Shown here piece by piece: positions 30,997 to 40,097 of a DNA stretch of 64,000 nt. Below the pieces are notes generated by a model. That model saw only the letters and a program-made list of their open reading frames with translations. It did not search any database and was not told the origin of the DNA. The translations under genes and the position numbers were made by a program. Numbering within the stretch: the first letter of the stretch is position 1; each line of letters starts with the position of its first letter. Location: NCBI GenBank assembly GCA_963575745.1, contig CAUYUJ010018627.1:277052-341051 (forward strand), given 5' to 3'. Source of the stretch: Prorocentrum cordatum. Taxonomy: Eukaryota > Sar > Dinophyceae > Prorocentrales > Prorocentraceae.

Positions 30997-33900
30997 ACGG
31001 GACCACTTTTCGTGGAATTGCTATGGGGAAAGAAACCTTATCCTCTCCTGCACTCCTCCCGACTTCCCTTGCCTGCTCGAAGTCCTCCCCGGCCTGAGGG
31101 TCGCCCATCAGGGCCTGTCGCGACGCGCGCCGGGAGCGGGACTTAAGATGAGAGTTGAGGGCCCTCTCTGATAGGTGGCCCCCCTCGTCTACTAGAACCA
31201 TCGTGCCTTTACTGAGGAGATCAAGGAAGGCGAGGTTCGACCTACCGGGGTCGGCTTTCGTCAAGGGATCCGCCGCCATGCGGCCATGTGGAACCCAGCG
31301 GACCTGGGACCCCACCGCACTCATGCTATCACGCACAACTGCCAACTCGATGGCGTTCCTCCGGTCAGCTCGGCTGCCCGCGCTGTTCCTCGAAAGAGCG
31401 TCAAAAATAGATTTCGCGTCAACGACGGAAATCGTGTCAACCTGATCAGACAAAGTGCAATCTCTGCTGAGCACGACAGAAAAAGGAGCTTGCGACAGAT
31501 GCCAGTCTGGACGCACCACGTCCTTAAATATGAGATCACGCCACATGATGGACAGCCATTGGGCCTCGGCGAGAGCCGCTGAGAGACTTAACGTCTCGGC
31601 CGCTCCTGTGGACGCAACAACGCGCTTGAGACGAGTCGACCTCCAAGCAAGAAGGGACACACGCGCCCGGCAGTTCTGCCGGATACTCGAATCGGCAGCT
31701 AACACCATCCACCCTCCCTGGGCCCCGTTACGCCTAGCGGGCCCGGGACCTCCAGCATCGGACACCGTGACGAAAGTCATGCTCGAGGGGTCAAGGGGCC
31801 AAATTACCACCTTCTGACTGGCGGTGCTCTTGAGATGCTTGACAGCCTTGATGCACAGAACCGCATCCGACACGAGGGGAGAGGGGAGAGCAGCACTCTG
31901 GAGCGACGCACACGCGGCCACGTCGGGCCTGCTCTCCCTCCCTAACCATTGGATCTGGGCTACCATAGTACGATACGCTTTGATCTCACTGGGCGTGAGG
32001 GGGTCATCAGGTACAGCTCGACGCTCCTTAGCAAGCGGCATAGCAGCTAGCTGTTCCAAAACGTATTTTTCTTGATCCATATAGATCCGATTGCCTGCTT
32101 GTCGCAGGTGTCGACCCGCAAAGTCGGATTCCCCGGATTTCCACTTGCCAAACTTGAAACGCGATTGCAGCCTGGTCTTGAGACCAGCCTTCTCCGAGGG
32201 ATGAGCCGATACGATCAGATCGTCGACCTCGATCAAACACAGAGCGCGAGGCTCGCCCTGGGACGAGCGCTTGACCCAGAGGCAGGGCTCGAGGAGGCTT
32301 TTCTCGAATCCGTCCTCAGCCAACCACTGCGTGATCGTGCGATGCCACAGCAGGGGGGCATCGTTAAGGCCGTACACCGGCGAAATGAGTTCTATAAGCT
32401 CGCCAGGGTTGAGCGAGAGACCTTGGCAAGGCTCACAATAGATCTGGCCGCGGGGGCGGGCCAGCTTGTTAGACTGACAAAACGCGTTCTTGGCATCTGC
32501 CACCTCCAACTCCCACCCGAGCGAGCACACAGCCTGGAGCGTCAACATGATACTCTCCGCCTGTGGCGTCGGAGAGTATACTTGAAGCTCGTCGCTGTCC
32601 GGGTCGTGGTGACCCTGCACGCACCATCTTGATTTAGCAATGGGCTCGGCCCCGAGCCCCTCCTGGGGCTTGAAACGTCGGACCATCCGGGACCCCAAAA
32701 CTCGGTCCGGGAAGCGGCGACGGATCAGCGAGGCCTCCTGGGCCGGGACGATTCGGACGGCCCCGGACTCTATAATGGCTCGCCACTCCTTCGCATCCGA
32801 AAAAACGAATAGCTCCCGCTCAGCACGCGAGAGGCTCTTGAGGGAAACTTCGGCCCCTCGCCGGCTCGGTGGAGCTTCCCCGCTCGAAACTCCGGCCGTT
32901 GAGGGAAAACAGTCGCTCCCTCCCTGGGACCAAAAGGACGGTTCCCAGCCAAACCAACTGCAGACTTCCTCCCACAGCTCCTCTTGACCGTCTTCGTCGC
33001 AGCCAGACTCAACTTCCCCGTCCAGTCCAGTCTCCCAAGAACTCAGAAAACGATCCCCCGGAGGAACGTGCTCCAAACCGGCCAGGCGCACAGCTTGCTC
33101 AGCCGTGCCGGTGACAGGCTCACCTCCGTGCCCCAGCACAGGAGCCTCCCTGGACTCAGGGGTGCGAGACCGAGCTCGCGGTGCAGAAGCAGATGACGCG
33201 GCCGCTGTGCCGTCATCACCTGAGCGTGTCAAACGGATGCTCGCTGGAACATCGTCGAGCATGCGAAGCTGCCGGGGAGTCCGGCCGCTGGGATCTTTGG
33301 CCTCCCGCTCGCGGATCATGGTCCGCACTCGGCCCCCAGCCGGCTGCAGATCCTCGACTGGGGCGAGCACAGGCCTCGCCAGCGCAGGGGAAGAGGGCTC
33401 CTCCAGGCGAGGGCGTTGAAGAGGGGGAGGTCCTAACTCGGGATCGGCACCCGGATCATCAGGGCTCTCGATTCCACGCCTTGGTCGAATCTGGCTAGAC
33501 GCGGGGTCCGAAACCTGCCTGGAGGGAGAGGAAGAGCGAGGAGAGGGAACCTGAAGGTCGGAGGTGTGAGGGTCAGAGACGGTGATGGGACCCTCGGTCG
33601 ACGCCTGATCGACTGGAACTGGTGGCTGCTCCGATCCTGGCGCCTCCGGCGCGGGGCCTGGTCCTGGACCATCAGGAGGGGGAGGAGCCTGGGGCCCCGG
33701 GATCCGCTCAGCTGACGCCTCGCCCGAGCTTTCTGGGGGGCCCGCAAGATCCCACGCCTCGGGGGGAGGGGGCCCCTCAGCTTCCACGTCGACGGCCCCC
33801 ACGCGTTTCCCGGGATTCTGGAGATCCCGACGAAGAGCATCGAAGGATGGAACGTCCAGCAACTCGGCCCCCCAGGCTTCCTCCTTCGTAGCCCAGCGCA

Positions 33901-34324
33901 CCTGTTCCTGCCCGCACTTTAAAAGTCGAGACCGCATCGCGACCCAAATGGTCGTGCCCTGCTGAAAAACAACGGCGCCCGGTCCAGTCCACCGGCTCCG
34001 GCCCAGATCGGCCGACCGGTCCTTGGCTGAAACTCGGCGCCACACGTACACCCAGCTGCCAGGGGGATAGGCGACATCGATGTGTCGACGAGACTTCGAA
34101 GCGGCGACGAGACGATCACGAACATCCAGGGACACGATGGCCTTCTTCGCTTCCTCCCGAAGAGCGTGCTTGCGAGCGAAAGCCCCAGCTGGTGTGTCGG
34201 TGTCCACGGCCCCCCGGACCACATCACCCACACCGACCTCGTCGCAAGCGTCGTCTGAAAGCAAACTGCGCGGGAGACGGGGATTTTCGCCAAACACAAG
34301 CTGAAAGGGGGAAAACCCCCCCCC
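30959..34324 (-). CDS. Copia polyprotein, integrase C-terminus, reverse transcriptase and RNase H part
   Basis: Authentic sequence starts at the homopolymer (GGFSPFQLVFGENPRLPRSLL is a standard Copia integrase continuation); the same frame is open upstream to an ATG at 34507, but that part is the shadow of integrase. After an acidic, Pro-rich linker comes reverse transcriptase: KSRWCVQGHHDPD, EVADAKNAFCQS (catalytic Asp codon at 32497), SPVYGLNDAPLLWHRT and LIEVDDLIVSA (Asp pair at 32224-32219; EVDD replaces the common YVDD). RNase H has VTVSDAGG (31759), STGAAETLSLS (31597), SVVDAKSIFDAL (31420) and HGRMAADPLTK. All catalytic acids are present. The frame ends inside the 3' LTR. Joined to the upstream frame it would make one polyprotein of about 3000 residues. 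Confidence 0.85.
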   Translation of the reverse strand, partial: GGGFSPFQLVFGENPRLPRSLLSDDACDEVGVGDVVRGAVDTDTPAGAFARKHALREEAKKAIVSLDVRDRLVAASKSRRHIDVAYPPGSWVYVWRRVSAKDRSADLGRSRWTGPGAVVFQQGTTIWVAMRSRLLKCGQEQVRWATKEEAWGAELLDVPSFDALRRDLQNPGKRVGAVDVEAEGPPPPEAWDLAGPPESSGEASAERIPGPQAPPPPDGPGPGPAPEAPGSEQPPVPVDQASTEGPITVSDPHTSDLQVPSPRSSSPSRQVSDPASSQIRPRRGIESPDDPGADPELGPPPLQRPRLEEPSSPALARPVLAPVEDLQPAGGRVRTMIREREAKDPSGRTPRQLRMLDDVPASIRLTRSGDDGTAAASSASAPRARSRTPESREAPVLGHGGEPVTGTAEQAVRLAGLEHVPPGDRFLSSWETGLDGEVESGCDEDGQEELWEEVCSWFGWEPSFWSQGGSDCFPSTAGVSSGEAPPSRRGAEVSLKSLSRAERELFVFSDAKEWRAIIESGAVRIVPAQEASLIRRRFPDRVLGSRMVRRFKPQEGLGAEPIAKSRWCVQGHHDPDSDELQVYSPTPQAESIMLTLQAVCSLGWELEVADAKNAFCQSNKLARPRGQIYCEPCQGLSLNPGELIELISPVYGLNDAPLLWHRTITQWLAEDGFEKSLLEPCLWVKRSSQGEPRALCLIEVDDLIVSAHPSEKAGLKTRLQSRFKFGKWKSGESDFAGRHLRQAGNRIYMDQEKYVLEQLAAMPLAKERRAVPDDPLTPSEIKAYRTMVAQIQWLGRESRPDVAACASLQSAALPSPLVSDAVLCIKAVKHLKSTASQKVVIWPLDPSSMTFVTVSDAGGPGPARRNGAQGGWMVLAADSSIRQNCRARVSLLAWRSTRLKRVVASTGAAETLSLSAALAEAQWLSIMWRDLIFKDVVRPDWHLSQAPFSVVLSRDCTLSDQVDTISVVDAKSIFDALSRNSAGSRADRRNAIELAVVRDSMSAVGSQVRWVPHGRMAADPLTKADPGRSNLAFLDLLSKGTMVLVDEGGHLSERALNSHLKSRSRRASRQALMGDPQAGEDFEQAREVGRSAGEDKVSFPIAIPRKVVPLWCVSSSLHPSL

Positions 34325-37300
34325 TGTGAGTGCATCGGTTCTTCGCCCCCACAATCTCACACAAGAGGTCCTCCACTTCTTCCAGGGTCCCCGGGGACGC
34401 GCCCAGAGCAGCCCTCGCGAGCGCGGCCTTGACCAGACCGCCGTGCATATCGCACCGCCCGTTCTGGTGCGGACTCTCCGCGTCGCACACGTGCTGGTAG
34501 ACTCCATGATGCTCGAGGCTACGGCTGAATTGGCTCTCGAATTCTGACCCGCCGTCTGTCATGACAGTCTCCGGAAGCCCGAATGGGCGCACCCAAGCGC
34601 GCAAGAATCCTGACCAGACCTCGGAGGCAGTAGCTGCCTTCAAGACCGTGCACGACTGAAGGTTGCTGCCGTGATCTATGATGTTGAGGATCGGCCGCGT
34701 GGCGCCTAGAGCATTTATATAGAACAAGTCAGCCGCGACCAATTTATTGAACCTGTACGTCCGGGGGAGGGTGGCCTTGCGTCTCCAACCCGGACGCGAA
34801 GTCTCCTTACACGTCGGACACTCGAAGTGACGTGAGACCCAGCGGATCACCTCTGGCTTGGCTTTCGCAACCTTGAGCGCCCGCGCGAACTGTTCCCGTC
34901 GAGGGTGTCCTAGATTCACGTGGACCTTCAAAATCTCGCTCTGCATTTCCTTCGAAACTTCCTCCGACGGGGGAGGGGGCTCACGACTGGCCCCTAAAGG
35001 CCGGGTCTCTTGCTCTTCCTCATCACTGTCCTCGACAACATCCGCTGGATCAGGGTCTGCTGCGTCAACGGCAGCGGCTGCTGGGAAAGAAGAGGCCTGA
35101 CCAGCCTTCGAGCGCAACCAAGCCTCACTCGCGGCCTGCTCGACTCCGTCAGCGAGGGCAGCCACCAGCATCGGCGGGTAGTTCTGAGCCGCCGCCGTCC
35201 TGGCCCCGCCCACCAGTTGAGAGTGCACGTGCCCCCCCTCGCAGATCATAGAACATCTCCGGAGCAAGGGGGGACAGTTGGAGATGAACCTGGTTGGCTT
35301 CATGGCCAACTCTCCGCCCAGGGTCCTGAGGTCGAACCGACACTGATCCCCGCGGACCGCCCCGACCCCAGGCTGTCTCAGAAGCTCCTGCGTCGAACTC
35401 AACTGCTGGGAGAAGGCTCCTAGAGGGTTTTCCAGCCAGAAGAATCGGCCGTGCTGGATCTGACACATGGCGACCTGGATGCAAAGACCCCAGTACATCA
35501 AGCACTCCCGCTCCACTCGAGCTCTCTCTTCCTGACTCATCTTGTGCCAGTTCGGCACTCGCGCGACACTGAAAGCCTTACAGGGGGGACTCATCAGAAC
35601 GACGAGAGGTGCGTCTTTCTCGAGGACCTCCCAAAGCTCGGCCCTCTGAGAGGCCTGGCGAAGATCCCAACCTGTCGAGAGATCGACCGCGTGCGAGGCG
35701 AGATGCCCCCTACGCTCGATCTCCAGCGTGACGCGGGGAGGGGAGAAAAGCTCCAAAAGAAGGGTCCTGTTCTCGTGAACCTGAAGATGTCGCAGAGCCT
35801 TCCTTAGCTTTCGTTTGCCTGACCTGATCCCTGAGCCCATCAGTGTCCTGAGAGCTTCTTGCCTAACTTTCCGAGGCACGGTGGCCTCGGGAGACGCTAG
35901 CGGGACGCTAAGGCGGGAGCCTCGATCCAAGATGGCCCAGGACCCGGGGACGCTATCTAAGCTGGCGGCTGGCTCCTTCGAAACCCAGATCGTGACGTCG
36001 AGGTCGTTCGCTCGGTGTTCCTTGAGGGACTTCTGGAGGTCTGCTGCTGAGGCTCCGGCCCACAGGACGTCCGCGAGGGTGACGTCTGGCCGAGATCCGG
36101 ACGCTGAGGAGGTGACCCTGATTCTCTGGACCTCAGACCATGGACACTCTGGGCCGCTAGACCCTGAGGCTCTCATGGCCAGATATACCAACCATTCGAG
36201 CTTCTCCGAACGACTCGGCTGCCGCGACTCCCAGTCCATGACCCTCGCAATTTCGTCAAGTCCGACCGGCCTGCCAGAGGCCAGGTCCCAGACCCAGGAG
36301 CCCTGCACCTTAGAGGTACACGGGAGACCCTCTCTCGGTCCCTCTCTGGACCAGGTTCTGAAGCTCTTGACGGTCCAGCTGCTGGGATCGGCCCCAACGG
36401 GAAGAAGGGCCCGAAGCTGCCGGATCTTCTCGGGACCGAGACTCGAAACCTCTAGGATGGACGATGATGACGATGATGACAGGCCCTTTTTACTGGCCCG
36501 GTCCGAGGCCCTAAGGCCATCGGGCTTCGAGCCGCTGGTCAGCCTAGCCGGCTGAGAAAGAGAAGAACTGAGCCTGCTGGAACCGCAGACTGCCTCGCAC
36601 GAACTGGCTGTCCTCGTCTCCTCGTCTAGCGCTGGCCGCTGCCGCTGGACCCGCCGCCCAGGGTGCCCTTGAGCATCTGCATGAGCTCGTTGAAGTTCTC
36701 GGTCGTCTGCTGAAGGCTCCTCTCGGTCGCCTCCTGCGAGGCCCTCTGAGCGTGCATGAACTCCATAATCTCCTGGCGGTTGGCCTCCTGGTCCTGAAGC
36801 AAACTCGTCAGCGCGTCGCTGTGGCTGGTGTGGGGGTTCTGGCCCAAAGGCGACTTGGCCGGCGAGCCCTTGACCGCTGCTGGAGCGGGGGTCTTCCTGG
36901 CTGGCGGTGCTCCCGCCGGCGGTGCCTTCCAGGGCGGGCACTTTGACTCGATGGAGAGCGGACGAGACTGGCGACGAGGGTCCACCATCGTTGGGTAGTC
37001 CTGCTCGCTCGTCTCCACCAGGCCCTCGTCCTCCAGCTGCATCTTGACCTTGCTCTTGATCGTGTTCTGCTCGCTGACCTTGCCCCACTTCTTGCGTTCC
37101 TGATCGACCTTCCTCTGGACCTTGGCGTCGATCTGCTCCTCCTTCGTCTTGGCGTGGTAGCTGATCCTGGACAGGCAGAGCCTGCACCTGATCCAGCTCG
37201 CGTACTGGTTCGACCTCCGCTCGCGGTGCTCCGCTGGGTGGTGGCACAGCTCCGGGTCTGGCTTCCCCGTCGAGAGCGACGCGAGAGGCGCGAGGTAAGC

Positions 37301-40097
37301 CGTCGTGCGAGAGGCCACGCAGTAATTTAGTATCATCAGAAGCTTGAGAGCCCAGCGCCTCCAGGCCTGCTGATCCGGCGTGAAGAGAAAGCCCCCCTCC
37401 GCCAGAAGCTCCTTCTCGGTCTCGCTCATCTCGACCTCCGAGTAGTCGACGTGCTGGAGCTCGGTGTCGTGCCACGGATCCGGGGTCATGCCCCAGTTGG
37501 CCTCGATCTCTGAGTCCTCGGGAACGTCCGGCAGATGGACTGGGTTCTGGCTCCCCGCGCCCCTGACCGTGGCCCTCGACCGCCCCATGAGGTAGCCCAC
37601 GGTGCGAGCCCTGCCCGGCGTGCTCTTGCGGCCGAGCTGCTTCTTGACGCCTGTCGCTGACATGGCCTGGCACGGAGAGCTGAGTCGGACCACTGGAACG
37701 TGTAGGATCGTTGCTTGCCCATGAGCTTGAGCCGGGAGCAGCTACGGAGAGGACGCTGGTCTCTGAACTCCCAAGACAGCCCACGAAAGTTGGTCCCGAG
37801 ACACCCTCCACACTCACCGAGGACGAGGGAGAGGAGGAGAGGGACTGAGCGCATGCAGGCAAACTGCCCCGCCCGTCCTGAGAGGCCGCTTCGCCGCTCA
37901 CCAGGAACTCCGTGTAGCCGATCCAGTAGTCAGGCATCGCGCCGATGAGGTCGTCGTGCTTCCAGTCGGTCTCGAAGTAGTGCTCCACGCTGACGCCGTC
38001 CTTGTCCTTGAACTGGCAGCACGTCGTCATCTGGCCCGTCAGCTCACTCAGCGCCCTCGGAAGATCCTTCAGAGCGCGGGGGTCGACCATCGTCCGCCGA
38101 AGGCGCACGTGTACCAGTCGAACCTTGTCCCCGAGGTCCTGCCAGTAGTCGCCTTCGGGCTTGTCGACCGTGAAGCTCGGAAACCTCTTGGCCAGCTCCG
38201 GGTCTAGCTTGAAATCTCTCGGGTCCCTGCCTATCAACGATATCGTCCGATGTCCTGACGGAAGCTTCGTCATCTGGATCTTGACACGCTCAGCGTTGCC
38301 GACTGTCATCTCGTCCTTCTGAAGATCGATATGAGCGTTCATGAACTCCAAGAAGCCTGCCGGCAGCAACGGAGGACAGGAATGTGGCAGCACCAAGAAC
38401 TCGAGCACCCCGCACCTGTGGAAGCTCAAGGGAACGAGAGCCTTCGCCACCGGCTTCACCTTGCCCCCAACTCCGTTCGCGCTCGGCAGGTCGTCGCATC
38501 GGATGACGTGAACCCTGAAACCTTTCTGCTGGAATGCTCGTCGAAGTATCTGAAGATCTGGCTCGCCGATCAGTGCCTGTGCGGCCGCCGTGTCCACGAG
38601 CGCATGGTCGCCCAGGTCTCTCAGCGTGAGCCCCGTGAAGGAGTCGTTCTCGGTGACCTCTGCCAGTGCCTCCGCTAGCTGCTCCACGAAACTTGCCCAC
38701 GAGGGCGTCGAGGTGCCGAACGAGTCGAACGAGAAGTAGAAGTCCTCCGATCCTCGGGGAGCCGCGCCGCTAGCCGTCGTCGTCTTCCTGCCAGAGCCCT
38801 CTGACTTCAACCTGTCGGCCTTCGATCGGTACGGCTTTTTGCAATCTTCACGCCAATGCCCCTTGTCACCACAGTTTGTGCAACGAGTGCGCCTTTTCAA
38901 GTCCTGCTTGGAAATTCTGCGAAACGTCTGCCGAGGGGGAGGAGGATGGTCACCACGTTTGCGATCAAAGAAATCTCTGTCTACCTTTCTAGCTGCCTTC
39001 AACTGCTTCGACTCTTTCCATGTGCGCCTCTTCGTCGCCGCCAGCTCGGCGTACACGTGGTGCGCCTCGTCTTCGTACAAGTCCTTTTCCTCCAGAGTCG
39101 TCAAGAAAATCTCGGCCTCATCTTCTGGAAACTCCGTCTCGAAGATATCATACTCCTCATCCGATCGGCCGGCCTCGTCCTCGCACTCTTCTAGTACCGG
39201 GTAGCTCCTGGATCCGGTGGGCCGTGACTGGCCGGGCAGCATCGTCTTGTCGGACACGTCCATGGCCAGAATCGCCTTCCTCGTCGCCGAGGCTGACTCG
39301 TCTCCCTGCAGCAGCGTCTTCAGGTTGATGCGGTTCTGCGTGCTCAGCTGGGCGCCCTCTTCGTAGAACCTCGCCTTCACGTTGTCTGGCAGCGAGAGGC
39401 CCACGCGCTCGGCCGCCGCCAGCTGCTCGTCCCTTCTCAGAATAAAATTCGTCAAACTCTCACCCTTCCGAATCTGCACGTCAAAGAGCGCTGCCCCCTG
39501 TGCTTCCCTATCTTTGTCGCCGGGGCGCTCTCCATTCAACAATCGCAGATGACCGATAAGGTTCTCGATGCCGTCTGCCTCATCCATCTCCGAGCGCACC
39601 AGCTTGAACTTCCCTTGCAGCTCGATCGAGAACCCCTCGATGATCTTCGCGGCCTGGTGTTCAGGAAGAACTCCTGTGCGCCTTGCCCACGAGCGCAGGT
39701 TGGCCGCATACAAGTCCACATGCTCGAGGCCTGGGAATGATGGCGGAGCCGAGAAATCCTTGGACCTCTCAGGCTGGCCCCTCCACTTGATCCCCTGGTC
39801 GTCGTCTCGGTCGCTGTGCCACCAGCTGCTCCATGCGCCATTCCACCATCCTGCTGTCCACTGGTCCTGCGCCCAGCGCCAGCCGTCCTTCCACCAGTCG
39901 TCTGCCTGCTCGGTCCCCTGCGCGCTCCGCGCCGGTCTCTCTGGTGTCGGGATGTCCTCCCAGCCTCCTTCTCGTGGCCCGTCACGTGCGGCGGGTTCCT
40001 CCTGGGATCCGGACGCTGCTCCTGGCGTCTGTGCCTGCCCCTCCGAGCCCGCTGCATCCACGCTCCGGCTACCATTGTTAGTGGAGTCGTCGGGCAT
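34224..40097 (-). CDS. Copia polyprotein, Gag-protease-methyltransferase-like-integrase part
   Basis: 1957 codons from ATG 40097. Residues 1-110 are Trp-rich (DDWWKDGWRWAQDQWTAGWW). A Gag core at about 120-290 (PGLEHVDLYAANLRSWA) is followed by a CX2CX4HX4C knuckle at 406-419 (CTNCGDKGHWREDC). The retropepsin motif ALVDTAAAQALIG has its Asp at about 502, and LVPLSFHRCGVLEF and PPLLPAGFLEF form the rest of the protease. Residues about 800-1158 are a low-complexity reading of sequence whose coherent protein is in another frame (36626-37693). A methyltransferase-like domain spans about 1445-1640. Integrase follows: zinc-binding VHVNLGHP...CPTC, then Asp at 1790 (VAADLFY), Asp at 1848 (MTDGGSEF) and Asp instead of Glu at 1883 (HQNGRCDMHGG), 35 residues apart. 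After THRGG the frame is lost at the homopolymer 34316-34324; the last 30 residues are spurious. Confidence 0.85.
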   Translation of the reverse strand: MPDDSTNNGSRSVDAAGSEGQAQTPGAASGSQEEPAARDGPREGGWEDIPTPERPARSAQGTEQADDWWKDGWRWAQDQWTAGWWNGAWSSWWHSDRDDDQGIKWRGQPERSKDFSAPPSFPGLEHVDLYAANLRSWARRTGVLPEHQAAKIIEGFSIELQGKFKLVRSEMDEADGIENLIGHLRLLNGERPGDKDREAQGAALFDVQIRKGESLTNFILRRDEQLAAAERVGLSLPDNVKARFYEEGAQLSTQNRINLKTLLQGDESASATRKAILAMDVSDKTMLPGQSRPTGSRSYPVLEECEDEAGRSDEEYDIFETEFPEDEAEIFLTTLEEKDLYEDEAHHVYAELAATKRRTWKESKQLKAARKVDRDFFDRKRGDHPPPPRQTFRRISKQDLKRRTRCTNCGDKGHWREDCKKPYRSKADRLKSEGSGRKTTTASGAAPRGSEDFYFSFDSFGTSTPSWASFVEQLAEALAEVTENDSFTGLTLRDLGDHALVDTAAAQALIGEPDLQILRRAFQQKGFRVHVIRCDDLPSANGVGGKVKPVAKALVPLSFHRCGVLEFLVLPHSCPPLLPAGFLEFMNAHIDLQKDEMTVGNAERVKIQMTKLPSGHRTISLIGRDPRDFKLDPELAKRFPSFTVDKPEGDYWQDLGDKVRLVHVRLRRTMVDPRALKDLPRALSELTGQMTTCCQFKDKDGVSVEHYFETDWKHDDLIGAMPDYWIGYTEFLVSGEAASQDGRGSLPACAQSLSSSPSSSVSVEGVSGPTFVGCLGSSETSVLSVAAPGSSSWASNDPTRSSGPTQLSVPGHVSDRRQEAARPQEHAGQGSHRGLPHGAVEGHGQGRGEPEPSPSAGRSRGLRDRGQLGHDPGSVARHRAPARRLLGGRDERDREGASGGGGLSLHAGSAGLEALGSQASDDTKLLRGLSHDGLPRASRVALDGEARPGAVPPPSGAPRAEVEPVRELDQVQALPVQDQLPRQDEGGADRRQGPEEGRSGTQEVGQGQRAEHDQEQGQDAAGGRGPGGDERAGLPNDGGPSSPVSSALHRVKVPALEGTAGGSTASQEDPRSSSGQGLAGQVAFGPEPPHQPQRRADEFASGPGGQPPGDYGVHARSEGLAGGDREEPSADDRELQRAHADAQGHPGRRVQRQRPALDEETRTASSCEAVCGSSRLSSSLSQPARLTSGSKPDGLRASDRASKKGLSSSSSSSILEVSSLGPEKIRQLRALLPVGADPSSWTVKSFRTWSREGPREGLPCTSKVQGSWVWDLASGRPVGLDEIARVMDWESRQPSRSEKLEWLVYLAMRASGSSGPECPWSEVQRIRVTSSASGSRPDVTLADVLWAGASAADLQKSLKEHRANDLDVTIWVSKEPAASLDSVPGSWAILDRGSRLSVPLASPEATVPRKVRQEALRTLMGSGIRSGKRKLRKALRHLQVHENRTLLLELFSPPRVTLEIERRGHLASHAVDLSTGWDLRQASQRAELWEVLEKDAPLVVLMSPPCKAFSVARVPNWHKMSQEERARVERECLMYWGLCIQVAMCQIQHGRFFWLENPLGAFSQQLSSTQELLRQPGVGAVRGDQCRFDLRTLGGELAMKPTRFISNCPPLLRRCSMICEGGHVHSQLVGGARTAAAQNYPPMLVAALADGVEQAASEAWLRSKAGQASSFPAAAAVDAADPDPADVVEDSDEEEQETRPLGASREPPPPSEEVSKEMQSEILKVHVNLGHPRREQFARALKVAKAKPEVIRWVSRHFECPTCKETSRPGWRRKATLPRTYRFNKLVAADLFYINALGATRPILNIIDHGSNLQSCTVLKAATASEVWSGFLRAWVRPFGLPETVMTDGGSEFESQFSRSLEHHGVYQHVCDAESPHQNGRCDMHGGLVKAALARAALGASPGTLEEVEDLLCEIVGAKNRCTHRGGVFPLSACVWRKSPSPAQFAFRRRLRRGRCG
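34316..34324 (-). other. Nine-base homopolymer at the integrase frame break
   Basis: Nine C on the plus strand (G on the coding strand). Upstream frame reads THRGG, downstream frame reads GFSPFQ; with eight bases the two would be continuous. It could be a real one-base insertion, a programmed slippage site, or a consensus error. Confidence 0.8.
35180..35770 (-). other. C5-cytosine-methyltransferase-like domain in the Copia polyprotein
   Basis: Motifs of the SAM-dependent C5-cytosine methyltransferase fold appear in order. TLLLELFSPPRVTLEIERRG (Glu at residue 1449) resembles motif I. PLVVLMSPPCKAF (Cys at 1506) resembles motif IV with its catalytic PPC. FFWLENPLG (Glu at 1556) resembles motif VI. 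DQCRFDL (Gln at 1585) resembles motif VIII QxR, and MKPTRFISNCPPL resembles the KPT...TN segment of phage-type enzymes. It sits between the embedded-frame region and integrase. It is shorter and more diverged than typical enzymes, so it may be a relic or bind nucleic acid only. I recall reports of cytosine methyltransferases captured by dinoflagellate retrotransposons; whether this is that lineage I cannot tell. Confidence 0.6.
36626..37693 (-). CDS. Embedded 355-codon reading frame inside the polyprotein region
   Basis: This frame, offset from the polyprotein frame, carries the coherent protein for the stretch. It has charged and aromatic segments (DPWHDTELQHVDYSEVEMSE, FLFTPDQQAWRRWALKLLMI), a Cys pair (WIRCRLCLSRISYHAK) of the sort seen between protease and integrase in dinoflagellate Copia polyproteins, and a coiled-coil-like end (LLQDQEANRQEIMEFMHAQ...). 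The other frame gives only Gln/Gly/Arg-rich text here. The first in-frame ATG at 37693 may not be the true start: splicing from GTGAGT (37817) to CAG (37667) would join the polyprotein frame to this one in phase. It ends in a TAG at 36626, beyond which the coherent sequence returns to the main frame. Two compensating indels are the simplest alternative. Confidence 0.55.
   Translation of the reverse strand: MVRLSSPCQAMSATGVKKQLGRKSTPGRARTVGYLMGRSRATVRGAGSQNPVHLPDVPEDSEIEANWGMTPDPWHDTELQHVDYSEVEMSETEKELLAEGGFLFTPDQQAWRRWALKLLMILNYCVASRTTAYLAPLASLSTGKPDPELCHHPAEHRERRSNQYASWIRCRLCLSRISYHAKTKEEQIDAKVQRKVDQERKKWGKVSEQNTIKSKVKMQLEDEGLVETSEQDYPTMVDPRRQSRPLSIESKCPPWKAPPAGAPPARKTPAPAAVKGSPAKSPLGQNPHTSHSDALTSLLQDQEANRQEIMEFMHAQRASQEATERSLQQTTENFNELMQMLKGTLGGGSSGSGQR
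40062..40074 (-). promoter_or_regulatory. Candidate tRNA primer binding site
   Basis: One base after the 5' LTR the coding strand reads TGGTAGCCGGAGC. Copia elements usually prime with initiator Met tRNA, whose binding site starts TGGTA and has GAGC downstream (typical plant form TGGTATCAGAGC), so this fits loosely. It is also translated as part of the polyprotein (NNGSRS). Confidence 0.55.

Noticed and set aside
37486-37854. Third overlapping frame at the 5' side of the embedded reading frame
   Set aside because: Ends in Arg/Gly-rich shadow text; the coherent sequence lies in the other two frames.
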